Shown here piece after piece: positions 42,910 to 51,036 of a DNA stretch of 64,000 bases (position 1 is its first letter; each line of letters begins with the position of its first letter). The stretch comes from Lustribacter sp965277075 (lineage in GTDB: Bacteria; Vulcanimicrobiota; Vulcanimicrobiia; Vulcanimicrobiales; Vulcanimicrobiaceae). The stretch spans positions 2,170,001-2,234,000 of the forward strand of contig OZ255707.1 of NCBI GenBank assembly GCA_965277075.1. Direction: 5' to 3'. The notes under the pieces are model-generated. The model was not told the origin of the DNA. It did no database searches and worked only from the letters and a program-made list of their open reading frames with translations. The position numbers and the translations under genes were made by a program.

Positions 42910-44580
42910 GTGGATTCAGGGACGTCAGACGCGCGGTGTTCTGAAGTGGTCGACGTCGCGATCGTCGGCGGCGGTCCCGCCGGATTGATGTTGGCGATCG
43001 AACTCGGCTGCCGCGACGTGCCCTGCGTCGTCTTCGATGAGAATACCGGACCGCCGCAGCTGCCCAAGGCCAACGCGACGTCCGCGCGTACGATGGAGCA
43101 TTATCGTCGCCGCGGATTTGCAAAACAAATTCGCGAGCTCGGCCTCCCGGCCGGCCACCCGCAAGATATCGTCTACACGACGCGACTAGCAAAACACGAG
43201 CTGACGCGCTTCCGTATACCGTCTTCGGACCAAGCTGCGACACAGGCCTCGTTCGGCGACTACCGCGCGGAGGCGTGGCCGACACCGGAACTGCCGCATC
43301 GCGTGCAGCAAATGTTCATCGAGCCGATCCTCAAGGCGCAGGCGGCACGCTATCCATCGGTGCGTCTCCGCTTCGCCGAGCGCGTCACGTCCGTGCGCGA
43401 CGAAGGCGACTCGGTGCACGTGGAAACGCAAGACGTCGCCGGCGGTGCAGCAACGGCGATCTCGGCACGCTACGCCGTCGGCTGCGACGGACCGCGTAGC
43501 ATCGTGCGGCAAGCGATGGGCATCGCCTACGGCGGCCAGGGCGGTGTGAAGCGCGAGTTCTTGGGCGGCCAGATGGTATCGCTGTTTTTCAAATCACACG
43601 AACTCTACGACGTTCTCGGCAAGGGGCGAGCGTGGCAGTACTGGGCGATCAACCCGCAGCAGCGCGCGCTACTCTGCGCGATCGACGGTAACGAAACGTT
43701 CGTGCTCATGATTCAAATCAAAGACGGTCAGCCGGTCGCCGACGTCGACGTGCAGTCGATTTTCGATAACGCCATCGGAGCGGCGTTTGCCTACGACCTC
43801 GTTGCGCTGACGCCGTGGAACGCGGGCTACGCGCTCGTGGCGCAGGCGTTTCGGAGCGGACGACTCCTTGTGGCCGGCGATGCGGCGCATCTGTTCACGC
43901 CGACCGGCGGGATGGGATACAACACGAGCATCGACGACGTGGTCAATCTCGGTTGGAAGCTCGCCGCGATCGTGCAGGGCTGGGCGCCCGAATCGTTGCT
44001 GGAAACATACGAAGCCGAACGCCGTCCGATCGCGTTGCGCAACACGGCGTTCGCGGGCAGCATGGCCGACAGCATCGGGCGTTTACCCGTGACGCCGCTC
44101 GTCGAAGAGGTGGGAGCCGAAGCTGACGCTGCGCGGAAGAAACTCGGCGGCGCACTTGCAGCGCATGTCGCGAGCGAGTTCAACATTCCGGGCCTGCAGC
44201 TCGGCATGCGGTATACAAGCGCGATCGTTGCAACGGAAGAGACGCCGGCGCCCCCGGATACTCCGGATCGATACGTGCCCTCCGGTTATCCGGGAGCGCG
44301 GGCACCGCATCGACCGGCCGACACGGGCTCGTTGCTCGACCTTTTCGGCCGCGACTTCACCCTTCTCGTCCTCGTCACCACGGATACAACGGCGTGGGAA
44401 CAAGCCGCGACGCAGCTCAACGTCCCGTTAACGGTCGTGCGTTCGTCTGATACCGGAACACGCGAACTCTACGGCGCCGATCTCGTTCTCATTCGCCCCG
44501 ATCACCATATCGCATGGCGCGGCGACTCAACGGCAGAGCCGAATATCGTGTTAGGAGGCGCGATCGGCCAACACGTCTAG
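42910..44580 (+). CDS. FAD-dependent aromatic monooxygenase (PheA/TfdB/MhpA type)
   Basis: A 556-aa class A flavoprotein hydroxylase. The N-terminal dinucleotide fold is VAIVGGGPAGLMLAIELG, the NAD(P)H/FAD motif is AVGCDGPRSIVRQ, and the second FAD motif is VAGDAAHLFTPTGGMGYNTS. A thioredoxin-like C-terminal domain follows from ~residue 440. The GTG start abuts the VOC stop. The TAG stop (44578-44580) lies in the first bases of the MITE-like element; without the insertion the frame would have continued about 15 codons, so the C-terminus may be shortened. The substrate is probably a phenol or similar aromatic. Confidence 0.88.
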   Translation: MDSGTSDARCSEVVDVAIVGGGPAGLMLAIELGCRDVPCVVFDENTGPPQLPKANATSARTMEHYRRRGFAKQIRELGLPAGHPQDIVYTTRLAKHELTRFRIPSSDQAATQASFGDYRAEAWPTPELPHRVQQMFIEPILKAQAARYPSVRLRFAERVTSVRDEGDSVHVETQDVAGGAATAISARYAVGCDGPRSIVRQAMGIAYGGQGGVKREFLGGQMVSLFFKSHELYDVLGKGRAWQYWAINPQQRALLCAIDGNETFVLMIQIKDGQPVADVDVQSIFDNAIGAAFAYDLVALTPWNAGYALVAQAFRSGRLLVAGDAAHLFTPTGGMGYNTSIDDVVNLGWKLAAIVQGWAPESLLETYEAERRPIALRNTAFAGSMADSIGRLPVTPLVEEVGAEADAARKKLGGALAAHVASEFNIPGLQLGMRYTSAIVATEETPAPPDTPDRYVPSGYPGARAPHRPADTGSLLDLFGRDFTLLVLVTTDTTAWEQAATQLNVPLTVVRSSDTGTRELYGADLVLIRPDHHIAWRGDSTAEPNIVLGGAIGQHV

Positions 44581-44690
44581 TGCCCTGTCTCGCAAGTGGC
44601 GATACACAAAGCGAGAGTGATTTTTCGTCGTCGCAGCGACGGCGGAAAAGCGCCGATCGACTGTATCGGCACTTGCGCGACAGGGCACTA
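44578..44690. mobile_element. MITE-like element with 29-bp imperfect terminal inverted repeats
   Basis: The left end (TAGTGCCCTGTCTCGCAAGT, continuing GGCGATACA) and the right end are inverted repeats of 29 bp with only two mismatches, ending ..GACAGGGCACTA. Total length is 113 bp, too short for a transposase. Both ends carry TA, consistent with TA-target duplication as in Tc1/mariner/IS630-type MITEs. The centre has a smaller CGTCGTCGC-type palindrome. It sits exactly between two convergent genes and provides TAG stops at both ends. As RNA it would form a long hairpin and could also act as a bidirectional terminator. Confidence 0.65.
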
Positions 44691-44912
44691 TGCGAGGCCG
44701 ACGACGTCGTCGGCCATGACCATTTGAATCTCAGTGTCCGTCGCGGGGCCGTCGGGCGTTTCGAGATACCGCACGACGATCCACATACCGTCCCGTGGAT
44801 TATCATCGACCACCGCGAGAATGTCGCCCTTGAGATGGAGCTTCGTGCCCGGCACAATGTCTTGTAGCGCGATGTAGTCGTCGCCGCCGCCGGCGCGGAT
44901 GTGGTTCGGCAT
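44688..44912 (-). CDS. Unknown 74-aa protein of the dioxygenase operon
   Basis: A small acidic, beta-strand-rich protein (YIALQDIVPGTKLHLKGDIL; GMWIVVRYLETPDGPATDTE) without cysteines, so it is not a Rieske ferredoxin. ATG 44912 overlaps the stop of the dioxygenase beta subunit (TGATG) and the gene ends within the MITE terminus. Tight coupling suggests an accessory role to the dioxygenase. No family is recognised. Confidence 0.65.
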   Translation of the reverse strand: MPNHIRAGGGDDYIALQDIVPGTKLHLKGDILAVVDDNPRDGMWIVVRYLETPDGPATDTEIQMVMADDVVGLA

Positions 44913-45436
44913 CAGAAAAACACCGTCAGATTCTTGGCCTGCAGGACGCTTTGATCGAGGGTGATTTCCCGGCTCGCGAGTTTCCATCCGTCGCCCTCGC
45001 GTCGCAGCCGGTCGAGCCGTTTCCCGACGAAAAGCGACGTCTCGCTCTCGACCCGGTTCTGATAGATGAGGAATCGGCTCTTTGCGGTCACCTCCCGCGG
45101 CGCGTCGAGCGACGGCGCGATCTCGTGAATCTGCACGTTCGTCACGAGATGCGAAACGCGCGACGCCGGTTCTTCCGCCCAGTGGATACCGGTGTTGAGT
45201 TGCTCGACGCGTTTTGCGAGCGTCCACTTATCTTCGTCGAACCAGCTGATGTCGAGCCCCGCACGTGTTCGCTCGCGCCCCGCGTCGCCGAATTTCACGT
45301 TGCGTTGGATCGGCATGAAGTAGACGAGATCGTCGGTGAGCAGATCGAGCCATTCGGTGAAGCGTCGCTCGTCCAACAACTCTGCTTCGCGAAAAAGAAA
45401 GTTCTCGATATCGTCTTTGAGTTCGTAGGCGTTCAT
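44912..45436 (-). CDS. Ring-hydroxylating dioxygenase beta subunit
   Basis: A 174-aa protein of the SnoaL-like cone fold typical of aromatic dioxygenase small subunits. Signatures are ENFLFREAELLDERRFTEWL, LLTDDLVYFMPIQRN and the C-terminal FVGKRLDRLRREGDGWKLAS, then ITLDQSVLQAKNLTVFF. It would stabilise the alpha3beta3 oxygenase with the product of 46224-47585. ATG 45436 overlaps the SDR stop by four bases. Confidence 0.92.
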   Translation of the reverse strand: MNAYELKDDIENFLFREAELLDERRFTEWLDLLTDDLVYFMPIQRNVKFGDAGRERTRAGLDISWFDEDKWTLAKRVEQLNTGIHWAEEPASRVSHLVTNVQIHEIAPSLDAPREVTAKSRFLIYQNRVESETSLFVGKRLDRLRREGDGWKLASREITLDQSVLQAKNLTVFF

Positions 45437-46224
45437 GCGCGTGCTCCGGTCGGAATCGGGCCGCCTTGATGCGCGAAACAGCCGACGTCGATCACCGTGC
45501 CGGAAATCGCATCGGCCGCTGGGGAAAGCAAGAACGCGACCGCGTTCCCGACATCGTCTCCCGTGGCATAGCGGCCCGCTGCCGTACCCGGCGCGCCGCT
45601 CGTCAGTTTTTCGGTATCGCCGCCGACACGGCCGAGACTCATACCGCTCGTGATGCCGCCGCCACCGGGAACGACGGTGTTCACCCGAATGCGATCGTGG
45701 AAATGATCGTATGCAAGGGCCGTGCCGAAGGCGAAGATCGCGCCTTTGCTTGCGCTGTAGGCCAGCATGTTCGGTTTGCCCCAACCGGCGCCCGATCCGA
45801 TGTTGACGATGCGTCCGCCCCCGCTTGCGATCATGTGTGGGATGACCGCTTTGCAGCAGCGGAACGTTCCGCCGAGATTCACGTCGACGACCCGCGCGAA
45901 CGTTTCGAGCGACGTGTCCCGGATCGTGCCGAGCGGGCCGATCGCCGCGTTGTTCACGAGCGCGTCGATGCGCCCGAACCGATCCAACGTGTGCGCGACG
46001 ACGCGCACGACGGCGAAATCGTCGGTGACGTCGGCATCGAGCGCGTCGATGCGCACGCCGCGCTGCTCCGCCTCGGACCGCGCGAGCGCCGTGCCGTTTT
46101 CGGCGACGCTCGAGATCTGCGGCGCGTCCAGACCGAACGCAACCACGTCGTGGCCGGCTTCGGCGAGCGCAAGCGAGATCGACAAACCGATCCCGAATGT
46201 TCCGCCGGTGACGATAACGGCCAC
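45433..46224 (-). CDS. Short-chain dehydrogenase/reductase
   Basis: A 263-aa SDR. The cofactor loop is VTGGTFGIGLSISLALAEAG, with NNAAIG, the catalytic Ser in NIGSGAGWG and the YSASK motif (AYSASKGAIF). Its position between dioxygenase alpha and beta genes suggests the cis-dihydrodiol or diol dehydrogenase of the pathway (inference). The GTG start at 46224 overlaps the alpha-subunit stop by one base (TAGTG). Confidence 0.9.
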   Translation of the reverse strand: MAVIVTGGTFGIGLSISLALAEAGHDVVAFGLDAPQISSVAENGTALARSEAEQRGVRIDALDADVTDDFAVVRVVAHTLDRFGRIDALVNNAAIGPLGTIRDTSLETFARVVDVNLGGTFRCCKAVIPHMIASGGGRIVNIGSGAGWGKPNMLAYSASKGAIFAFGTALAYDHFHDRIRVNTVVPGGGGITSGMSLGRVGGDTEKLTSGAPGTAAGRYATGDDVGNAVAFLLSPAADAISGTVIDVGCFAHQGGPIPTGARA

Positions 46225-47585
46225 TACGACGCCACGCGCTGCGCCGCTTCGTTGGCTCCGACCAACACGTCCCAATCGCGGCCGCTCACGTAATTCGCCC
46301 AGCGCGCGTAGAAGTTACGCGAGTTTTGCTCCGTCATGTTCGTCGCTTCTTGCGCCGTTCCAAAGACGCCCGGACGCGAACCGCCCAGCGACTGCTGATA
46401 ATTATACGGGTAGCGCCGCGCGATCGTCCCGCTGCTCGCAGCGGTTGCGTAGTTCCAGTTTTCCATGTCGTCTTGCTCGGTCATCCCCGCCGGCCCCGAA
46501 TAACGCATGTAGTAGTGGCGCAGGAAATCTTTCACTTCCGCCGGCGCATCGGCGTCGACGAGATAGAAGCGCCAGATTTCCATCGACCGCGGACCGTTCG
46601 GATGCCAAACGAACATCGCGCGCGGCTGACGCGCATGAAAGGACGTGTTCGGAAAGATCGATCCGACGAGCCCGACCCAGCGCGACCTCTGTTGGCCGAG
46701 CCGCTTCTTGCGCTCCTCGTAGCAGTGCCGAAAGTACTCTTCGACGATGCTGCTGTCGCGAAACGCTTCGACGTACGTATTCTCTTCGGGCAACACCATA
46801 CTGTGGATGCCATGACCTTGCGGATAGGCGAACCACACGTGTTGCGTGCCCGGAAGCTCGTCACTGCGGCGCCCTTTGATACCGGACCGCGCATTCGGAC
46901 TGATGCCGACGAGATCGACGGAGCGATGACTGACGTTGTGATAGGTGTCGCCCATGAAATTTTCCGTGCCGAATTTCCAATTCGACGGAACGACCCACTT
47001 CTGAATTCCGCCGAGCACTTCCGAGCCGCCGGGGCGCCCGTCACGGCAATCGAGCACGATATCGAGTTGCGTCCGCGCTTCGCCGAGATAGGTGTCGAAC
47101 GACGGCGCCTGCGCATCCCACGTGGCGAAAATCGCGCCCTTATAGTTGGCGAGCTGTGCCACTTCGATCAAGCCCCATTGCGACCGGTCGAGCACGCCGT
47201 CGTAGAGCGGGTTGGACATCGGAACGCCGACGAGTTTCCCGTCGAGCGAATAGCTCCAGGCATGATATGGGCAAGTGAAGAGCGGCGTGTTCCCCTCGTC
47301 ATAACGGCAAACTTTCATCCCGCGATGCCGGCAGGTGTTGAGGAAAACATGGATCGCACCGACGCGGTCCCGACAGAGCAGCACCGACTCTTCTCCCATC
47401 CGTGACTGAAAGAAGTCGCCGTTCTTCGGAATCATGCTTTCATGTCCGACGAAAAGCCACGCGCGGGTGAAGAGTCGGTCGAGCTCGTCGCGATGCACTT
47501 CATCGCTCACGAACACATCGCGGCTCACGGTTCCGTGCGCCGCATCGACCATTCGATCGTACTTCGTCATCGTCGCCTCATTCAT
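46224..47585 (-). CDS. Ring-hydroxylating dioxygenase alpha subunit (Rieske)
   Basis: A 453-aa large subunit. The Rieske 2Fe-2S site is C85-x-H87...C105-x2-H108 (NTCRHRGMKVC; CPYHAWSY). The mononuclear iron site is in ENFMGDTYHNVSHRS (bridging D213, H216, H220). The benzoate/biphenyl/3-phenylpropionate-like architecture and the beta partner indicate an aromatic ring dioxygenase. No ferredoxin or reductase gene is adjacent, so electrons must come from elsewhere. ATG 47585 overlaps the stop of the binding-protein gene (ATGA), directly coupling capture and oxidation of the substrate. Confidence 0.93.
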   Translation of the reverse strand: MNEATMTKYDRMVDAAHGTVSRDVFVSDEVHRDELDRLFTRAWLFVGHESMIPKNGDFFQSRMGEESVLLCRDRVGAIHVFLNTCRHRGMKVCRYDEGNTPLFTCPYHAWSYSLDGKLVGVPMSNPLYDGVLDRSQWGLIEVAQLANYKGAIFATWDAQAPSFDTYLGEARTQLDIVLDCRDGRPGGSEVLGGIQKWVVPSNWKFGTENFMGDTYHNVSHRSVDLVGISPNARSGIKGRRSDELPGTQHVWFAYPQGHGIHSMVLPEENTYVEAFRDSSIVEEYFRHCYEERKKRLGQQRSRWVGLVGSIFPNTSFHARQPRAMFVWHPNGPRSMEIWRFYLVDADAPAEVKDFLRHYYMRYSGPAGMTEQDDMENWNYATAASSGTIARRYPYNYQQSLGGSRPGVFGTAQEATNMTEQNSRNFYARWANYVSGRDWDVLVGANEAAQRVAS

Positions 47586-48757
47586 TTCAGATGACCCGCG
47601 GGGCGGCTCGCGACGACGAACGTGTTCTTCGCCGCATCCCAGTGGTAGATCACCATCGCACCTTGCCCGATCCCGCGTTGCGAATTATCGCGGAAGTCGT
47701 AGATGCCGTCGATTCCCGCCCAGCTGTGCAGATTCTGGATGTAGGCGTGCAATTGCTCCGACGTCGCGTCGGTGCCGAGCGCGCGCAATCCAGCCACAAC
47801 GATCATGCTCGGGTCCCAGACCAGGCTCGACGCGAAGTCGGGCCGGATGCCGGCGCCCTTGAACGCAGCGAAGTAGCGCTTCTCGGCATCGCGGATCGGA
47901 CCAGGGCGCAGCGTCGCGTCGGGCGCGACGCCGCGCGTCGCTGCGAAATAGAGCTGATCGGGAACGAAGCCCGCGTACTGCGCGATCTGAGCATAGATCA
48001 TGTTGCCGGCCGATGCGGAGATCGGGGTCGTCATCCCCGAATCGTGGTACCCGCGGAGCAACGTTCCGAGCGGGGTGCCGGTCGCGAACGTCACGATCGC
48101 TGACGGCGAGACGGCCTTGATGCGCGCCATCTGGGCGCCGACGCTCAAGTCGGCCGGATTGAAATGTTCGCGCGCAACGACCTGCACGGGCTTGTTCTCG
48201 CCGAACGTCAGCACGTTTTCGAATTGTCGCTCGAAGTCGACGCCGCTGGCATCGGTCGAGGTGATCAGCGCCAAACGCGTCCAACCGTGCTCGCGGAAGA
48301 AACGCACGAGCACGGCGGCGATCGAATCGCTACCCGCGCTCGCGGAATACACGTAGCTTCCCGGCTTGCCGCGGATGATCGGAGAGAGACAATACTCGAC
48401 CGGCCCGGCATTCTCCACGATCGACGCCATCGCCGAACACGTCGCTGCCAGCGACGAACCCATGATGACCGGCACGTGTTTGCCGACGAGGCCGTTCGTC
48501 AGCTGAACCGAGACGGCCGGCGCGGTCTGGTCGTCCGCGAACACGAACTTGACGAGACGCCCCCTGATCCCGCCCTCGGCGTTGACGAGCTTCTCGACCA
48601 CGCCCAGCGCTTGCGTCTCGTGCGTTCCGAGAAACGCGCCGCTGCCGGTCGTCGAGATCACGACGTTGATTTCATACGGGTCGGCCGCTCGCGCGGGCGC
48701 GCTCGCGACCGTGACGAGGGCCGCCAGCGCACCGACCAGGTACCGTTGCATCACCAT
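47582..48757 (-). CDS. Leu/Ile/Val-type periplasmic binding protein
   Basis: A 391-aa type-1 binding protein with a signal peptide (YLVGALAALVTVASAPARAA). Core motifs are INVVISTTGSGAFLGTHETQ, VNAEGGIRGRLVKFVFADDQ and GPVEYCLSPIIRGKPGSYVY. It is a close paralogue of 1574-2746. The start chosen is ATG 48757, just behind AAAGGAG; ATG 48751 is possible. It is the first gene of the dioxygenase group after a 145-bp spacer. It probably binds the aromatic or amide compound processed by that operon, although no LivHM permease is visible. Confidence 0.88.
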   Translation of the reverse strand: MVMQRYLVGALAALVTVASAPARAADPYEINVVISTTGSGAFLGTHETQALGVVEKLVNAEGGIRGRLVKFVFADDQTAPAVSVQLTNGLVGKHVPVIMGSSLAATCSAMASIVENAGPVEYCLSPIIRGKPGSYVYSASAGSDSIAAVLVRFFREHGWTRLALITSTDASGVDFERQFENVLTFGENKPVQVVAREHFNPADLSVGAQMARIKAVSPSAIVTFATGTPLGTLLRGYHDSGMTTPISASAGNMIYAQIAQYAGFVPDQLYFAATRGVAPDATLRPGPIRDAEKRYFAAFKGAGIRPDFASSLVWDPSMIVVAGLRALGTDATSEQLHAYIQNLHSWAGIDGIYDFRDNSQRGIGQGAMVIYHWDAAKNTFVVASRPAGHLK

Positions 48758-48902
48758 TCCGCTCCTTTGTCCGCGGGCAGCGACATCCACGCGGTCGAGA
48801 ATCTTCGCCACGCCGTCTTTCGCGTCAACAATCGGCGAAGGAAACAGTCGGGCCCGGCGTGAGCGGCGAAGCGAAGGCTATACGATCTCGCGGGGCGCTG
48901 CG

Positions 48903-49532
48903 CTAACGCAGCGCCGGTGCGGCGATCGCGCGCCAGGCGTCGATCAGCGTATCGGCCGACGCGACCGTACCGAAGTGCGTGCGAATATTGTACAGTGCCC
49001 CCGCGTGCTCTTCGGGCGAATACGCCGCACAGCAATCATCGACGAAAACGATATGGTAATCGAGCATGAAGCCGTGACGAGCGGTCGACTCGACGCAGAC
49101 GTTCGTCGAAACGCCGGTCATGATCAACGTCTCCGCTTTGATCGTCCGCAGGACCGAGTCGAGCCGGGTGTTGACGAATCCGCTGTACCGGTGCTTGATC
49201 ACGATGGGTTCGTCGGCGAGCGGAGCGACACTGGTGAATTCGATGCCCCACGTACCGTTACGGCAGATGTCGGCAGACCGGTTGAGGCTGCGTCCACGCC
49301 ACGGATCCGAGTCGGTCGCGTCTTCGTGAATCGTCTGCAAAAAGACGACTCGTGTACCGGCGGCCCGTGCCGAATCGAGCAAACGCTGCAGGGTGGGGAT
49401 CATCGCCATCGCGTCAGCGGTCGGCGCACCGGCCATACCGAGCGCGCCCTCCGGCCGGCAGAAATCGTTCTGCACGTCGACCACGATGATGGCCGCCTTC
49501 GCCGGATCGATCAGTTGCTCGACGTTACGCAC
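48903..49532 (-). CDS. Cysteine hydrolase (isochorismatase-like), second of a tandem pair
   Basis: A 209-aa isochorismatase-fold hydrolase with the Asp-Lys-Cys triad: IIVVDVQNDFCRPEGALGMA (Asp), VIKHRYSGFVNTRLD (Lys) and TGVSTNVCVESTARHG (Cys). Family members cleave amides and ureas such as N-carbamoylsarcosine, biuret, ureidoacrylate or nicotinamide. The start is GTG 49532, three bases after the upstream paralogue's stop. It lies at the end of the ABC-transporter gene string. Confidence 0.88.
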   Translation of the reverse strand: MRNVEQLIDPAKAAIIVVDVQNDFCRPEGALGMAGAPTADAMAMIPTLQRLLDSARAAGTRVVFLQTIHEDATDSDPWRGRSLNRSADICRNGTWGIEFTSVAPLADEPIVIKHRYSGFVNTRLDSVLRTIKAETLIMTGVSTNVCVESTARHGFMLDYHIVFVDDCCAAYSPEEHAGALYNIRTHFGTVASADTLIDAWRAIAAPALR

Positions 49533-49535
49533 GGT

Positions 49536-50165
49536 TCAAACTCCCGACGCGACGGCATGGGTCGCGGACCAGCTCGCGATAATGGCGCCGGCCGACGCGA
49601 CCGTACCGAAATACTTCGTGTGAACCAGCAGGGTCATGTCGTGCGCCGCGGGGTCGTACGCGGCGCTGCAATCGGAAACGAGCACCACGTTGTAATCGAG
49701 CATGTAGCCGTGTCGCGATGTCGACTCGACGCACACGTTGGTCGCGACACCGAGGACGATCAGGTTCTCGACTTTCATCGTGCGCAGCACCGAGTCCAGG
49801 CGTGTGTTCACGAACGCGCTGTAACGATGCTTCACGACGACCGGCTCGTGCGGTAACGGGGCAATTCCGGTGAACGCCGCTCCCCATGTTCCGCTCAGGC
49901 AATTGCGCGCATCGGGATTCGCGCGCCGGCCGACCCACGCATCCGAGTCCGTCGACGGCTCGTGAATCGTCTGCACGAAGATGACGTTCGTGCCGTGTGC
50001 GCGCGCTTGGCCCAGGAAGTGCTGCAGCGCGGGGATCATCGCTATCGCCGCGGCCGTGTCTTTCCCCCCGCGTCCGGCCGCGCCCGACGGTTCGCAAAAG
50101 TCGTTCTGCACGTCGACCACGATGATCGCCGATTTCGACGGCACGACCAACTCGCTCAGATTCAT
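49536..50165 (-). CDS. Cysteine hydrolase (isochorismatase-like), first of a tandem pair
   Basis: A 209-aa paralogue of the next gene with the same triad (IIVVDVQNDFCEPSGAAGRG, VVKHRYSAFVNTRLDSVLRT, GVATNVCVESTSRHGYMLDY). The two proteins are similar over their full length, indicating recent tandem duplication. It begins at ATG 50165, 13 bases after the permease gene, so the hydrolases are probably in the transporter operon and may act on the imported compound or form a heteromer. Confidence 0.88.
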   Translation of the reverse strand: MNLSELVVPSKSAIIVVDVQNDFCEPSGAAGRGGKDTAAAIAMIPALQHFLGQARAHGTNVIFVQTIHEPSTDSDAWVGRRANPDARNCLSGTWGAAFTGIAPLPHEPVVVKHRYSAFVNTRLDSVLRTMKVENLIVLGVATNVCVESTSRHGYMLDYNVVLVSDCSAAYDPAAHDMTLLVHTKYFGTVASAGAIIASWSATHAVASGV

Positions 50166-50178
50166 CCGGGTTCCTCCA

Positions 50179-51036
50179 TCAGCGACCGGCGCTCTGGGCA
50201 CCGTGCAACATTCCCTTGAGCACGACCTTTTCGACCCACGATACCGCCCAATACATCACGATCGCCAACAGTGAAAGCACGACCACACCGACCCAGACGA
50301 GATTGATGTCCATCGTCTGTCCTGCGTAGAGAATCATGCGTCCGACGCCGGCTTGTGATGCGATGAACTCGCCGACGATCGTCCCGGCGAGCGCGAGGCC
50401 GATATTGATATGCAGGCTCGAGACGATCCACGGCATCGCCGACGGAACGACGACCTTCGTGAATACGTGGCGGCGTTTTGCACCAAGCGAGAAGAGTAAC
50501 GTTTCCAGATCGGGATCGATGCTCTTCACGCCGCTATAGGCGGCGATCGCCGTCGGTACGACGCACAGCAGAACCGCTAGCGCGACCTTCGATTGAAAGC
50601 CGATTCCGAAGAGAATGATCAGCACCGGCGCGAGCGCGAGCTTCGGCACCGCGTTGAACGTCACCAGGTACGGCTCGAGCACGTTGCCATAGACCTTCGA
50701 CCACCACGTCGAGAGACCGATGAGCGCGCCGATCAGAACGCCGAGAATGAAGCCCAGTACCGTCGCGCTCGACGTAAACGCGATGTCGGTCCAGAGCGTC
50801 CCTTGCGTCCAGGCGGTATAGGCCGTCTTCGCAATAAGCGAGGGGCTGGAGAAGTAATACGGATCGATCAGTTTGACGCGCGTCAGCGCTTCCCATAGAA
50901 CGACGATCGCGATGCCCACGCCCCAGCGTCCGACCGAAGAGAGCCGGCGAATGCGTCCGCGCGCACGTTCGTCTTCGTCGACGTCGAGCGCTTCGAGCAC
51001 GCCGGCTTCGGCCCGCGGCAGAATTTGCGTCGCCAT
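50179..51036 (-). CDS. ABC transporter permease (SsuC/TauC type)
   Basis: A 285-aa inner-membrane permease with about six helices and the BPD_transp_1 domain. The cytoplasmic EAA-like loop is in LLFSLGAKRRHVFTKVVVPS, followed by AMPWIVSSLHINIGLALAG. A short charged N-terminus (DVDEDERARGRIRRL) precedes the first helix. It forms the transport channel with the ATPase encoded by the overlapping upstream gene. It is the only such permease in the window and is the natural partner for the NMT1-type binding proteins. Confidence 0.92.
   Translation of the reverse strand: MATQILPRAEAGVLEALDVDEDERARGRIRRLSSVGRWGVGIAIVVLWEALTRVKLIDPYYFSSPSLIAKTAYTAWTQGTLWTDIAFTSSATVLGFILGVLIGALIGLSTWWSKVYGNVLEPYLVTFNAVPKLALAPVLIILFGIGFQSKVALAVLLCVVPTAIAAYSGVKSIDPDLETLLFSLGAKRRHVFTKVVVPSAMPWIVSSLHINIGLALAGTIVGEFIASQAGVGRMILYAGQTMDINLVWVGVVVLSLLAIVMYWAVSWVEKVVLKGMLHGAQSAGR

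Noticed and set aside
44912..45784. 290-codon frame for the dioxygenase beta subunit
   Set aside because: Homology begins at ATG 45436; the upstream part is a shadow of the SDR gene.
48823..48828. TTGACG as promoter of the binding-protein/dioxygenase operon
   Set aside because: The -35-like box has only a weak AAGATT at 17 bases; too little to call.
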